Source of the DNA: ZC4RG30 sp964455685
Lineage (GTDB): Bacteria > Pseudomonadota > Gammaproteobacteria > Steroidobacterales > Steroidobacteraceae
Reading direction: 5' to 3'
NCBI GenBank assembly: GCA_964455685.1
Contig: CAYVZE010000001.1
Coordinates: 57,462-121,461 of the forward strand
Length of the DNA: 64,000 bases
The notes below the pieces were generated by a model. The model saw only the letters and a program-made list of their open reading frames with translations, did no database searches and had not been told where the DNA came from. This document shows positions 15,655-24,508 of the stretch, one piece after another. Position numbers and translations under genes: made by a program. Numbering within the stretch: position 1 is the stretch's first letter; every line of letters starts with the position of its first letter.

Positions 15655-16788
15655 ATGCCCGGCCTTCTTCCCAACGTCGACCCTGACGGACTGCTCGAAT
15701 TCTCGGTCGTCTACACCGACCGCGCGCTGAACCACATGTCCCGGCGCTTCATCAGCGTCATGCAGGACATCATCTCCACGCTGAAGGAGGTGTACGGCGG
15801 CACCAGTGTCGCCATCGTGCCGGGCAGCGGCAGCTTCGGCATGGAGGCCGTGGCGCGCCAGTTCGGCCAGGGCCAGAAGGTGCTCATCGTCCGCAACGGC
15901 TGGTTCAGCTACCGCTGGACGCAGATCTTCGAGATGGGCGGCATCGCCGCCAGCTCGGTGGTGCTGCAGGCCCGCCAGCAGGGCAGCGGCCCGCAGGCGC
16001 CGTGGGCGCCCCCGCCGGCCGCCGAGGTAGCCCAGGCCATCCGCAAGGAGCGGCCGAAGGTGGTGTTCGCGCCGCACGTGGAGACGGCCAGCGGCATCCT
16101 GCTGTCCGATGACTACCTGCGCACCATCGGCGAGGCCGCTCGCGAGGTCGGCGCCCTGTTCGTGCTCGACTGCGTGGCCTCCGGCGCCGTGTGGGTGGAC
16201 ATCCGTGCCTGCCTCGTCGACGTGCTGATCTCCGCACCGCAGAAGGGCTGGAGCAGCACGCCCTGCTGCGCGATGGTGGTGCTGGGCGAGCGCGCCCGCG
16301 CGGCCATCGACGAGACGCAGAGCTCGAGCTTCTCCTGCGACCTGAAGAAGTGGATGCAGATCGCGGAGGGCTACGAGAAGGGACAGCATGCCTACCACGC
16401 CACCATGCCCACCGATGGCCTGGTCCGCCTGCGCGACGTGATGGCCGAGACCCGCGCCATCGGCTTCGACAAGGTGCGCGCGGCGCAGTTCGAGCTGGGT
16501 TCGAAGATGCGGGCGCTGCTCGAATCGCGCGGCTTCCCCAGCGTCGCCGCCGAAGGCTGGAAGGCGCCCGGCGTGGTGGTCAGCTACACCACCGATCCGG
16601 ATATCCAGAGCGGGAAGAAGTTCATCGAGGTCGGGCTGCAGACCGCCTCGGGCGTACCGCTGCAGTGTGGCGAGGGACCGGATTTCCGCACCTTCCGCAT
16701 CGGCCTGTTCGGGCTCGACAAGTGGCAGGACGTGGATCGCACGGTGGGTCACGTGGCCGCGGCGCTGGACAAGATCCTCGGCAAGTAA
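15655..16788 (+). CDS. Class V aminotransferase (serine-pyruvate / alanine-glyoxylate type)
   Basis: A 377-residue PLP enzyme of fold type I. The PLP-binding lysine is Lys197 in SAPQKGWSSTP; upstream DCVASGAVWVD supplies the aspartate that pairs with the pyridine nitrogen, and PGSGSFGMEA is the phosphate-binding loop of the SPT/AGT group. The family moves amino groups between alanine or serine and glyoxylate or pyruvate. CGGAGAATCTT before the ATG gives a fair ribosome site. It stands alone, divergent from a lipoprotein gene and ended by two hairpins, so it seems to be a single-gene transcript. Exact substrate pair is not readable from sequence. Confidence 0.85.
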   Translation: MPGLLPNVDPDGLLEFSVVYTDRALNHMSRRFISVMQDIISTLKEVYGGTSVAIVPGSGSFGMEAVARQFGQGQKVLIVRNGWFSYRWTQIFEMGGIAASSVVLQARQQGSGPQAPWAPPPAAEVAQAIRKERPKVVFAPHVETASGILLSDDYLRTIGEAAREVGALFVLDCVASGAVWVDIRACLVDVLISAPQKGWSSTPCCAMVVLGERARAAIDETQSSSFSCDLKKWMQIAEGYEKGQHAYHATMPTDGLVRLRDVMAETRAIGFDKVRAAQFELGSKMRALLESRGFPSVAAEGWKAPGVVVSYTTDPDIQSGKKFIEVGLQTASGVPLQCGEGPDFRTFRIGLFGLDKWQDVDRTVGHVAAALDKILGK

Positions 16789-16809
16789 GGACCACCGGTC
16801 CAGTGCCGC

Positions 16810-16832
16810 GGAGGGAAGCCGACCTTCCCTCC
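16810..16832. terminator. Terminator hairpin 1 between convergent genes
   Basis: GGAGGGAAG (16810-16818) and CTTCCCTCC (16824-16832) form a perfect 9-bp stem with a 5-base loop, followed by a pyrimidine stretch on the + strand. It is 22 bases after the aminotransferase stop. Confidence 0.65.
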
Positions 16833-16842
16833 CTTCCTCGAC

Positions 16843-16865
16843 CCGGCGGCAGCTCCTGCCGCCGG
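16843..16865. terminator. Terminator hairpin 2 between convergent genes
   Basis: CCGGCGGCAG (16843-16852) and CTGCCGCCGG (16856-16865) form a perfect 10-bp stem with a 3-base loop, 10 bases after hairpin 1 and 32 bases past the convergent esterase stop; probably works in the opposite direction. Confidence 0.6.
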
Positions 16866-16896
16866 TATTCATCGAAAACCTCGCGAAACTCCCGCT

Positions 16897-17988
16897 TCAG
16901 TTCCCCTGGCTGAAGTCCAGGTTCCTGCCGAAGAACGGCAGCACGTGGTCCTGGATGCGGAAGGCCACGTGGCTGGTGTGATCACCCTCGTACACCTCGA
17001 AGGTGTTGTCGATGCCGTAGGCCTTCAGGGCCTCGTGCAGGCGGCGCGTGTCGGTGACCAGGCCGTCCTTGTCACCCACGTCCATGGCAATCGCCCTGTA
17101 GCGGCGCACCTTCCAGATGTACTGGTCGAGGAAGGACAGCGTCGAGTTGGCGATCCACTTGGCGACGATCTCCGGCCGCTCCTTGCCTTCCGCATCCACC
17201 GGCAGGTCGATGTACAGCGGCGGCTTGTTCGGGTTCGGCGACCAGGCAGACGCCAGCGCCAGCGTGCCGCGCGGCCCGAACGGCAGGTCGGCGCCGGCCT
17301 CCGGCGAGGGCAGTGACTCCAGCTGCTTCACCTGTTCAGCGGTGAGGCCGCGCGAACCCATCGGGCTCTGGCAACAGGGGGCCATCAGGTACAGGGCGCC
17401 ATAGCGCTCGGCGCGGCGGATGCCGATGCGCGAGGCGCCGTAGCCGCCCATGGAGTGCCCCACCAGCCCGCGGCTCTCCGGCCGCGCCAGCGTGCGGTAG
17501 TGCGAGTCGATGTACTCGATCAGCTCCTCGGCGATGAAGTTCTCGAAATTGCCGGTGGTGACCGAGTTCGAATAGAACGCGCCGTTGTGCACGTTCTTGC
17601 TGTCGGGCAGCACGATGATCATCTCCGGCGTGCCCTTGGCGAATGCACCCTCCGCGGTCTGCGGGATGTGGATCTCCTTGATCCACTGCTCCGCGCCGAT
17701 GGAGTAGCCGTGCAGCGCATAGACCACCGGATAGCGACGGGCCGGTTCGCGGTCATAGCCCGGCGGCAGGACCACGATCACGTCGCGATCCGGGGGCGTG
17801 CGCAGCAGGTTGCCGGCGATCTGCGCCGAGGGAACCTTGATCCGCTCCAGGCGGGCCTTGGCCGCGCCCTCCACCACCGGCGGCACCAGCGTCTGCACCT
17901 GGGCCGACGCCTGAACGGCCATCAGCACCAGCACCAGGGAACCGGACAATCTCTTCAGGGTTCTCAGGCTCATCGTCATCGACCTCAT
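16897..17988 (-). CDS. Exported alpha/beta-hydrolase esterase (esterase D / CE1-like)
   Basis: A 363-residue enzyme with a signal peptide (residues about 1-30, ending VQASAQ). The nucleophile elbow is GHSMGGYGAS; VGDKDG and GDHTSHVAF supply the probable Asp and His. DVIVVLPPGYDREPARRYPVVYALHG is the typical opening of CE1-type and esterase D enzymes, some of which remove acetyl or feruloyl groups from xylan or arabinoxylan. I start at the ATG at 17988, which overlaps the stop of the upstream arabinofuranosidase (ATGA), so the two are translationally coupled. That context points to de-esterification of arabinose-containing polysaccharide; substrate is inferred. Confidence 0.82.
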   Translation of the reverse strand: MRSMTMSLRTLKRLSGSLVLVLMAVQASAQVQTLVPPVVEGAAKARLERIKVPSAQIAGNLLRTPPDRDVIVVLPPGYDREPARRYPVVYALHGYSIGAEQWIKEIHIPQTAEGAFAKGTPEMIIVLPDSKNVHNGAFYSNSVTTGNFENFIAEELIEYIDSHYRTLARPESRGLVGHSMGGYGASRIGIRRAERYGALYLMAPCCQSPMGSRGLTAEQVKQLESLPSPEAGADLPFGPRGTLALASAWSPNPNKPPLYIDLPVDAEGKERPEIVAKWIANSTLSFLDQYIWKVRRYRAIAMDVGDKDGLVTDTRRLHEALKAYGIDNTFEVYEGDHTSHVAFRIQDHVLPFFGRNLDFSQGN

Positions 17989-19604
17989 GGCTTGATCACC
18001 AGCACGCTCACGGACCTGGGCTCCACGGTCACCTTCAGGCGCCCTTCTTCCAGCACCGCCTCCAGCGGCCTGGGCGTCACCACGTCGGGGGCCTCGAAGG
18101 TATTGATGCTGTCGACTGCCGGCCCGGTCAGCGTCTGGCCGCTCACGGCGCTGGCCGTGGTGCCGTCCAGCGTGGCTTCGATCGAGGCAGGCCGGTGTGG
18201 ATCCACATTCGTGAGTGACAGCACCAGGTTGCCCTCCCCGTCGCGCGCGGCGATGGCATCGATGCGCGGCAGCGAGATGCCGTTCCAGCTCCACGTGCCC
18301 GCGTCGAAGGAAACGGGCACGAAGGTGGCATCCTGGAAGGGCACGTACAGCCGGAACACGTGGTACGTGGGCGTCAGCAGCATCTTCGGCCCGTCCGTCA
18401 GGATCATGGCCTGCAGCACATTGACCATCTGCGCGATGTTGGCGATGCGCACGCGCCCGGCATGGCGGGCGAAGATGTTCAGGTTCAGTGCCGCGAGGAT
18501 GGCGTCGCGCAGGCTGTTCTGCTGCTCGAGGAACCCGGGATTGGAACCCGGCGCCGGCGCATACCAGGCGCCCCACTCGTCCACCGCGAGGGCCAGCTGA
18601 CGATCCGGGTCGTAGCGGTCCATGATGTCGGTGTGCTGGCGGATGAGCCCGTCCATCTTCAGCGTGGCCTGCAGGATCTCGGCGTAGCCCTGCTCGTCGA
18701 ACCCGGTGGCCACGTGCTTGTCATCCCAGTCGATGACCGTGTAGTTGTGCAGCGAGATGCCCTCGATGTCCCAGCTCCACTTGCGGTTGGCCCAGGCCTT
18801 CATCACCGTCTCGGTCCACTCGGTGAAGCGCGGCTCGCCGCCGCCCGGGCCCACCGCGATGCGCAGCATGCGCTCCTCGCCTTCCTGCTGCCCGGGGTGG
18901 TAGTTGCGCGCGAAGCGCGCATGCATCTTCATCAGGTCGACATAGAACTCCGGCGTCATGTTGCCGCCGCAGTCCCAGGATTCATTGCCGATGCCGAGGA
19001 AGGGAATCTTCCAGGGCTCCTTGCGCCCGTTGGCGGCGCGCTCCTGCGCCAGCGTGGTGGGCTGGTCGCTGGTCATGTACTCCAGCCAGTCCGCGGCCTC
19101 CTGCACCGTGCCGGACCCCACGTTGATGGAGATGAAGGGCGCGGCGCCGATCTGCTCGGCGAAGTCGAGGAACTCGTGGGTGCCGAAGGTATTGGGCTCG
19201 GTGACCCCGCCCCAGTCCGGATTCAGCGTGACCGCACGGCGCGGGCCGATGCCGTTGCGCCAGTGGTAGTAGTCGGCGAAGCAGCCGCCAGGCCAGCGCA
19301 CGTTTGGCACCTTGATGGCGCGCAGCGCCTCGACCACGTCGTTGCGGATGCCGCGGGTGTTGGGAATGGGTGAATCCCGCCCCACCCAGACGCCGCCGTA
19401 GATGCCGTGCCCGAGATGCTCGGCGAACTGCCCGAACAGGTGGCGGCTGATGACCGGGCCGGAAGTGCCCGCGTCCACGTGGAGGGTGACGACACCGGCA
19501 TCATTGCCCGGTGCCGTCACCGATTCGGAGGGTCGGGGCGATTGCCCGCAACCCCCCAGTATCGCCAGCAGCACTCCGGCTGCGATCCATCGGCCTTTCA
19601 TCAT
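17985..19604 (-). CDS. GH51 alpha-L-arabinofuranosidase, predicted lipoprotein
   Basis: A 539-residue retaining glycosidase releasing terminal arabinofuranose. Lipoprotein signal (LAILGGC, Cys19) places it outside the cytoplasm. The (beta/alpha)8 barrel carries VRWPGGCFADYYHWRNGIGP, the acid/base Glu in GIGNESWDCGG and the nucleophile Glu in AVDEWGAWY; a C-terminal beta-sandwich follows. This matches GH51. It shares the fold but not close identity with the shorter cytoplasmic GH51 at 55821. First gene of a two-gene operon with the esterase. Together they could trim arabinosyl side chains and ester groups at the cell surface before import. Confidence 0.92.
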   Translation of the reverse strand: MMKGRWIAAGVLLAILGGCGQSPRPSESVTAPGNDAGVVTLHVDAGTSGPVISRHLFGQFAEHLGHGIYGGVWVGRDSPIPNTRGIRNDVVEALRAIKVPNVRWPGGCFADYYHWRNGIGPRRAVTLNPDWGGVTEPNTFGTHEFLDFAEQIGAAPFISINVGSGTVQEAADWLEYMTSDQPTTLAQERAANGRKEPWKIPFLGIGNESWDCGGNMTPEFYVDLMKMHARFARNYHPGQQEGEERMLRIAVGPGGGEPRFTEWTETVMKAWANRKWSWDIEGISLHNYTVIDWDDKHVATGFDEQGYAEILQATLKMDGLIRQHTDIMDRYDPDRQLALAVDEWGAWYAPAPGSNPGFLEQQNSLRDAILAALNLNIFARHAGRVRIANIAQMVNVLQAMILTDGPKMLLTPTYHVFRLYVPFQDATFVPVSFDAGTWSWNGISLPRIDAIAARDGEGNLVLSLTNVDPHRPASIEATLDGTTASAVSGQTLTGPAVDSINTFEAPDVVTPRPLEAVLEEGRLKVTVEPRSVSVLVIKP

Positions 19605-19652
19605 GCGCCCCTCCCCTGGCGTCCGGCCCGTGCTGGCGGGAACTGCGTCGGA

Positions 19653-21134
19653 TCAGTTCTCGTGTGCCTTGCAGACCATCCGCGAGGGTTCCATTCCCTC
19701 CCCTTCGATGCGCATGCAGACCGGGCGATAGAGGTCACGCACGTAGTACGCGTGCTCGAAGTCCTCCGAACGCGGGTTCTCCATGCAGTCGTACTCCGCC
19801 GGATGCCGCGCCTCGCTGCGCTTCCACGAGCGCTTGATGGTGAACGGTTCCGTGTAGTACGCCGGATCGGTGATGGTCACCTCGATGTTGATGCGGCTGC
19901 CGTCCTCCGAGAGCGTGAAGCGCTCGACGGTGTGCAGGTCCGGGCTGGTGGGCTGTCCCCGCGCATCGAGCTCGGCGTAGCCGTTGAAGCCGATGGAATC
20001 GACCACCAGCGTGCCCTCTTCCCAGCGGCCCACGGAGTCCCCCATGTAGCTGGGCTCGAGCTGCGCCGGATGCTCGGCATTGAGGCGGATGCGCCGGATC
20101 ATGCGCGGCATTTCGAACAGGAGGGTGACCTCATCGCCCGACTGCATCACGAGGATCTTCTCGCGCGGCATGGTCATGGCCGAGATCGCACCCGGGCGGC
20201 AGGAAGTCCACGCCGTGTGCATGATGCTGCCGCTGGCCATCGCGGCCGCCGCGCGGTCCACCATCTCCTTGCCGGCATCCGACAGCTTCGCCTCCGGCAC
20301 CAGGATGCCGAAGGTGACCGGCTCCCACATGCCGCTGAAGCCCGGCACCGGGGCAACCGGCTCGGCCGCCGCCCTGGCCGTGGCCTTGGCGGCCTTGCCC
20401 GCCGGCGGCAGGTCCTTGCGCACCGCCGGCTCGCCACGGGCGACGCGATCGGGGCAGACATCATCGGTCACCGTCGCGGCCGGGTCGCGGTGGAAGTAAA
20501 GCACCGTCTCCCAGGGCGCGGTGAAGGTCTCCGGGTCCTCGATGGTGATGCGGTTCTCCAGCCGGCCGTCGCGCAGCACGCGCAGCCGCTCGGTCAGCAC
20601 CATTTCCTCCGAATGCGGCAGGCCCGCCGCATCGAGCACCGTCACGTCGCTCAGGCCCACGGTGCGGATCACCAGCGTGTCGCCCTCCCAGTGCCCCACC
20701 GGGTAGCCCATGGTCAGCGGCAGGCGGGCATCGAACTCGGCACCGCTCAGGTCCACGATCCGGTGCCAGCGGTACCAGCCGTGCAGGAAGGCGAGGTAAT
20801 CGCCATCGCGGCGGATCTCGAACGGGTACGGCATGGTGAGCATCCTCGGCATGCCGGGACCCGCGCACCAGCTGCTCTGGTCATGCGAGGTATCGCCGGC
20901 CGCAAAGCGTTCCAGGCGCACCTTGTAGAGTTCCGCCGCTTCCTCGTTGAGCGGCGGGGCCTTGCCATCCGCCGTCAGCAGCTGCGTCGGCGCGGCATCC
21001 GGCACCCACACGCCCAGCACGGCATCGGGTCCCTGGACCACCTCGCTGCTGCTGCCACAGCCCGCCAGCACTCCCGCGAGCAGCATGCCCGCAACAGCCA
21101 GCCCGCCCTTCAACCGGGCATGCATCTGCATCAT
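19653..21134 (-). CDS. Predicted lipoprotein with duplicated domain, partner of DUF6152 protein
   Basis: A 493-residue protein with a lipoprotein signal (VLAGC). It has two diverged copies of one domain, each with a GxSVGRW/GHWEGDTLVV-type motif: GYPVGHWEGDTLVIRT (about 180) and MGDSVGRWEEGTLVVDS (about 365), each followed by an ER(F/L)...ED...I.ITDP core. The same domain occurs once in the protein at 37412. Both are adjacent to a DUF6152 gene. I know no proven function. ATG at 21134 has GAGGGGG seven bases upstream; a GTG at 21149 overlapping the DUF6152 stop is the alternative. The pairing suggests a two-component exported system. Confidence 0.7.
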   Translation of the reverse strand: MMQMHARLKGGLAVAGMLLAGVLAGCGSSSEVVQGPDAVLGVWVPDAAPTQLLTADGKAPPLNEEAAELYKVRLERFAAGDTSHDQSSWCAGPGMPRMLTMPYPFEIRRDGDYLAFLHGWYRWHRIVDLSGAEFDARLPLTMGYPVGHWEGDTLVIRTVGLSDVTVLDAAGLPHSEEMVLTERLRVLRDGRLENRITIEDPETFTAPWETVLYFHRDPAATVTDDVCPDRVARGEPAVRKDLPPAGKAAKATARAAAEPVAPVPGFSGMWEPVTFGILVPEAKLSDAGKEMVDRAAAAMASGSIMHTAWTSCRPGAISAMTMPREKILVMQSGDEVTLLFEMPRMIRRIRLNAEHPAQLEPSYMGDSVGRWEEGTLVVDSIGFNGYAELDARGQPTSPDLHTVERFTLSEDGSRINIEVTITDPAYYTEPFTIKRSWKRSEARHPAEYDCMENPRSEDFEHAYYVRDLYRPVCMRIEGEGMEPSRMVCKAHEN

Positions 21135-21145
21135 GGCTTGCCCCC

Positions 21146-21559
21146 TCACTGGCCAGCGGCCGGCTGGCGGACCCTGGCGGCCACGCCCTTCAGCTCGCGT
21201 CCATCAGGGAAGGTCAGGATCCTCAGCGTGCCGTACGGCTTGCCGCTGCGCGCGGGCGAAAGCAGCATGGTGACCTCGTCGCCGGGCTTCACGCTGTTTT
21301 TCTTCCAGCCCAGGTCGATGTTGATCGACGGCGAGCCGATCTCGACCGACCACTGCACCTGCTTGCCGTCCTTGTCATCCACCAGCAGCTGGATGTACGA
21401 GTGGGGGTTGGTCCACTGCACTTCCTTGACCTTTCCCTTGATCGTGACCTGCTTGGTGTAATCGAACTCGGCCGTGGAGTGATGCGCCGTGGCATTCACG
21501 GCCACCAGCGCCGGGATCATGAAAAGAACAGAAAGCCCGAGTCGACGGACCATTCGCAT
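21146..21559 (-). CDS. DUF6152 family exported protein, copy 1
   Basis: A 137-residue periplasmic protein. After a signal peptide (residues about 1-27, ending VNATAHH) comes the family hallmark HHSTAEFDYTKQVTIKGKVKEVQWTNPH, an OB-fold-like small beta-barrel pattern, then GDEVTML and a C-terminal GxLRIL segment. The mature protein begins at a His-His pair, a potential metal site. It is 53% or so alike by eye to the copy at 38230 around the TGKVKEVQWTNPH motif (identity not computed). It is upstream of, and probably cotranscribed with, the duplicated-domain lipoprotein. Function of DUF6152 is unknown. Confidence 0.82.
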   Translation of the reverse strand: MRMVRRLGLSVLFMIPALVAVNATAHHSTAEFDYTKQVTIKGKVKEVQWTNPHSYIQLLVDDKDGKQVQWSVEIGSPSINIDLGWKKNSVKPGDEVTMLLSPARSGKPYGTLRILTFPDGRELKGVAARVRQPAAGQ

Positions 21560-21623
21560 GGCAACCCCCAATTACTGATTACTGATAGTCGTTGCGGCCG
21601 CGGGATGCGCAGCCATGCGTGAC

Positions 21624-21629
21624 TATAAT
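21624..21629 (+). promoter_or_regulatory. Perfect -10 box upstream of SnoaL-like lipoprotein
   Basis: TATAAT, a 6/6 sigma-70 -10 match, lies 92 bases before the ATG at 21721 in the 161-base divergent region. No convincing -35 is seen 16-18 bases upstream. The same region also has to hold the promoter of the DUF6152 operon; a short AT-rich tandem (ATTACTG twice, 21571-21584) lies near its start. Confidence 0.4.
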
Positions 21630-21720
21630 GCAATGCGGCGCGCTGCAGCACACAACTGCACGAGGGGGTTCAATGCGCCGCAACGGCCCTTAGGGACCGA
21701 TGACACGCAGGAGAATGATC

Positions 21721-22290
21721 ATGAGACTTCCCGCGACTGACCGACTCACCACCCTGCTGATCTGCGGCGCCCTGGCCGCATGCTCGGCGCAATCTCCGGC
21801 GCCGCCGGTGGATCCTGCCCTGCAGCAGGCCGCCGACCGGCTGATGATCCGCGAGCTGATGGATCTGTACGGCACCGTGCACGACATGGGCACGCCGGAG
21901 GAGTACGCCGACCTGTTCACGCCGGATGGCGAAATTGCAGTCGGCGGCGGCCCCGTGGTGGTGAAGGGCCGCGAGGCGCTGATCGGGCAGGCGGTGCGCG
22001 ACCACGAGCGCTACACCGAAACCGACGCGCGCGGCCGCACCGGCTCGATCATGCGCCACCTGATCACCAACGCCCAGGTGAAGCTGCACGGCCCGGACAG
22101 CGCCGAGGGCACCTGCTACGTCACCACCGTGGTGAAGAAGGGCAAGGTCGGGCCGGCCATCCTGAGCATCTCCCGCTACGTGGACCGCTACGTGAAGATC
22201 GATGGCCAGTGGCGCATCCAGCGGCGCGAGATCTTCCTCGAGTACGGCAGCGACGAGCTGGCCGTGTCGATGGGCTTCAGGGGCGGCTGA
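21721..22290 (+). CDS. SnoaL-like (NTF2-fold) protein, predicted lipoprotein
   Basis: A 189-residue protein. Signal with lipobox LAAC (about residue 19) precedes an NTF2-like fold of the SnoaL_4 type: ADRLMIRELMDLYGTVHDMGTPEEYADLFTPDGEI, MRHLITNAQVKLHGPDSAEGTCYVTTV and WRIQRREIFLEYG. The family includes cyclases, dehydratases and isomerases of aromatic and steroid pathways, but cytoplasmic; a lipidated form is unusual. The start at 21721 follows AGGAG by 7 bases. Convergent with the MFS gene, 6 bases apart. Enzymatic role unknown. Confidence 0.75.
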   Translation: MRLPATDRLTTLLICGALAACSAQSPAPPVDPALQQAADRLMIRELMDLYGTVHDMGTPEEYADLFTPDGEIAVGGGPVVVKGREALIGQAVRDHERYTETDARGRTGSIMRHLITNAQVKLHGPDSAEGTCYVTTVVKKGKVGPAILSISRYVDRYVKIDGQWRIQRREIFLEYGSDELAVSMGFRGG

Positions 22291-22296
22291 CGCCCC

Positions 22297-23424
22297 TCAC
22301 CCCTTCGCAGGCAGGCGCGAGAAGCAGGCCACCGCCACTGCGGCCAGGCAGGCCGAGGCGATCGCCAGCGACGGGTGGCCGAAGCTGTTCACCAGCGTGC
22401 CGCCCACGAAGGGCCCCACCGCCGAGCCGATCATCAGCATGGCCGGCGTGCCGGTGAGCGTGCGGCCGCTGGTGTCCAGCGACGCCAGCAGGCCGAACGC
22501 GAAGGTGTGCGTGAACACCAGCACCGCAGCCAGCAGCGCGCCGCCCACGGCATAGGGACCGAAGGCCGGCGACAGCATGATCAGCCCGGCCATCAGCAGC
22601 TGCACCAGCGGACCGGCCAGCAGCACCTTGCGCGCCGCGATGCGCTTCTGCAGCAACGCCGCCAGCGCGGCCGGCAGCAGGTTGACCAGTCCCAGCGCCA
22701 CCAGCACGCCATTGATGGCGGCGCGGTCGAAACCGCGCTCCAGGCCCGCGCTCTCCAGGAAGCTGAAGTTCATGGCCTGCACCAGCGTCATGCAGGAGAT
22801 GCCGATGACGCCGTACCAGACCACCCGCGGCAGCGGCGCCTTTGCCGTCGCCTGCTCGCGCGGCGCGGCCGGCAACGACGGGAAAGCCAGCAGCGAAACC
22901 AGCGCGCCCGCGGCCATGATGGCGGCGAAGGCATTGAACAGCACCGCCCCGCCCCTGGCGCCGATCAGCTGGGGCACGCCGGCCAGGAAGATCACCGCGA
23001 ACACGCCCAGCGCCATGCCGACGATGGCGAACAGCCGGTGCGGGTTGCTGCTGCGGGCGATGGTGCCGTGGGTGATGCTCAGCGCGGCGCCGGTGGCAGC
23101 GCCGGCCACGGCGTGCAGTGCCGCGAGCTGAGCATAGGCACTGGTCCTCGCGGCCAGCGCGAAGGCCAGCGCCGAAATGCCGAATCCCGCCGCGGCCACC
23201 CACTTGCCACGCACGTGCTGGATGCGCGGCGCGATGACCACGCTGGCCAGCACGGCGCCGACCAGGAACAGCGTCGGCAGGCCGCCGGCCTGCTGCGGAT
23301 TGAGCCCGTAGTGCGCGATCAGCGCCCCCACCCACACCGAAAGGGCGACCAGGTCCACCATGCCGGCGCAATGCGCCACCATCAGCGCGATGCGACCACG
23401 CGCTCCATCCACAGGATTTGCCAC
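22297..23424 (-). CDS. MFS transporter (about 12 TM)
   Basis: A 375-residue membrane protein with hydrophobic segments spaced as in 12-TM major facilitator proteins. TM1 starts ALMVAHCAGMVDLVALSVWVGAL; an Arg-poor motif A-like loop follows TM2 (IAPRIQHVRGKW), and the C-half includes TGTPAMLMIGSAVGPFVGGTLVNSFG, similar to motif C. No subfamily is recognisable. It is upstream of no gene on its strand within 50 bases except downstream of DUF3237 genes (23475, 24047), all in the same orientation, so one transcript from the PQQ-dehydrogenase side is possible. Substrate unknown. Confidence 0.75.
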   Translation of the reverse strand: MANPVDGARGRIALMVAHCAGMVDLVALSVWVGALIAHYGLNPQQAGGLPTLFLVGAVLASVVIAPRIQHVRGKWVAAAGFGISALAFALAARTSAYAQLAALHAVAGAATGAALSITHGTIARSSNPHRLFAIVGMALGVFAVIFLAGVPQLIGARGGAVLFNAFAAIMAAGALVSLLAFPSLPAAPREQATAKAPLPRVVWYGVIGISCMTLVQAMNFSFLESAGLERGFDRAAINGVLVALGLVNLLPAALAALLQKRIAARKVLLAGPLVQLLMAGLIMLSPAFGPYAVGGALLAAVLVFTHTFAFGLLASLDTSGRTLTGTPAMLMIGSAVGPFVGGTLVNSFGHPSLAIASACLAAVAVACFSRLPAKG

Positions 23425-23474
23425 GATTCCCCCGTTGTTGTTGTCGGTCTGTCAGCGGCGCAGGGCCGCGTCGT

Positions 23475-24044
23475 TCACACCAGCTTGAAAACGTCGATCT
23501 GGACAGTGCGCTCGCGGTCCGGCGCCAGGCCGGCCCTGCACAGGAAGATGGCTTCGTTCAGCCACTGCCACTTGCCCGTGGGCGCGGTGAATTCTATTGC
23601 AGTGCGGAAGTACGGTGCAGCGCCTTCCTGCGACGGCGGCACCAGGATGCCGCGATTGACCACCTTGACCGCCGTGCCATCGGACATCTGGATGGCGTAG
23701 GTGGCCTCCAGCTCGGTGACGCCATCCGGACGCGTGCGCTGCCAATCGGCACCACCCGGGACCACGCGCCCGGCCACGCCCTCGCCCTTCACCTCGCCGC
23801 CCGTGATCGGTATCGCGCGGATCTGGCCGGTGGCCGTGTCGCCCACCGGCAGGGTGTCGGCGATGGTGGCGAGGATGGTGAAGGCGTACTGCGTGGACGG
23901 GTTGTAGGCCGGCGGCGAAAGCGCCTCGGCCGCGGCCGCCTTCCTGCCGGCCAGGATGAACCCGCCGGCGATGACCAGGCCACCCTGCATCAGCGCGCGG
24001 CGCAGCGGATCGGGGCCCTGGAAACCGGATTCTTCGCGCTGCAT
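23475..24044 (-). CDS. DUF3237 protein with Tat-like export signal
   Basis: A 189-residue protein. The C-terminal 150 residues match DUF3237: FTILATIADTLPVG, GEVKGEGVAGRVVPGGADWQRTRPDG, ATYAIQMSDGTAVKVVNRGI and WLNEAIFLCRA. The N-terminus (PLRRALMQGGLVIAGGFILAG) has paired arginines before a hydrophobic stretch, like a twin-arginine signal, so this copy is probably exported, unlike the copies at 24047 and 29050. I start at the ATG at 24044. DUF3237 folds as a small beta-barrel; no reaction is established, but genes often occur in aromatic catabolic clusters. It is 2 bases downstream of the next DUF3237 gene. Confidence 0.78.
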   Translation of the reverse strand: MQREESGFQGPDPLRRALMQGGLVIAGGFILAGRKAAAAEALSPPAYNPSTQYAFTILATIADTLPVGDTATGQIRAIPITGGEVKGEGVAGRVVPGGADWQRTRPDGVTELEATYAIQMSDGTAVKVVNRGILVPPSQEGAAPYFRTAIEFTAPTGKWQWLNEAIFLCRAGLAPDRERTVQIDVFKLV

Positions 24045-24046
24045 GT

Positions 24047-24508
24047 TCAGAGCACCTGGTAGTAGTGGATGACGACCTTGTCCGCGTAGCGCTCCCCCCA
24101 GGACACGAACAGGGCCTTGTTCAGCCACTCGTAGCGTCCCGCGGGTGCGTCGAAGCGCGCCAGCGCGCGCATGTAGTACTGGTCCGGCGGCACCACCTCG
24201 CCCGCATTCAGGCGCGCCATGACTGCCGGAGGGCCGTGGCGCATGCCTTTGCTGGACACGCGGATGGTCACGCCATCGTCGGTCAGCATGGCGCCGGAAA
24301 CATCCAGGCGCGCGATGCCGTCCGACTGGATGAGCTGCCAGTCATAGGAACCGGGGATGACGGTGCCGCGCAGGCGCGGCCCGGCAAAGGATCCCGTGCC
24401 GATGGGCACACCCTGGTGAAAGCCGGTGGGAACCTGGCCCACCTGCACGGGCCGAAGCACCTGCACCTCGGCGGTCATCAGCCATTCAAGCTGGATTGGA
24501 TCGGGCAT
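24047..24508 (-). CDS. DUF3237 protein
   Basis: A 153-residue cytoplasmic protein of DUF3237: LMTAEVQVLRPVQVG, GPRLRGTVIPGSYDWQLIQSDGIARLDV, DGVTIRVSSKG, and a C-terminal YEWLNKALFVSWGER. It lacks a signal peptide. Immediately upstream of the exported paralogue (2-base gap) and downstream of the PQQ-dehydrogenase gene on the other side. The ATG at 24508 has an AGGAG box but 11 bases away, a loose fit; a TTG at 24538 is possible. Being duplicated in tandem with different localisation is notable. Reaction unknown. Confidence 0.8.
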   Translation of the reverse strand: MPDPIQLEWLMTAEVQVLRPVQVGQVPTGFHQGVPIGTGSFAGPRLRGTVIPGSYDWQLIQSDGIARLDVSGAMLTDDGVTIRVSSKGMRHGPPAVMARLNAGEVVPPDQYYMRALARFDAPAGRYEWLNKALFVSWGERYADKVVIHYYQVL

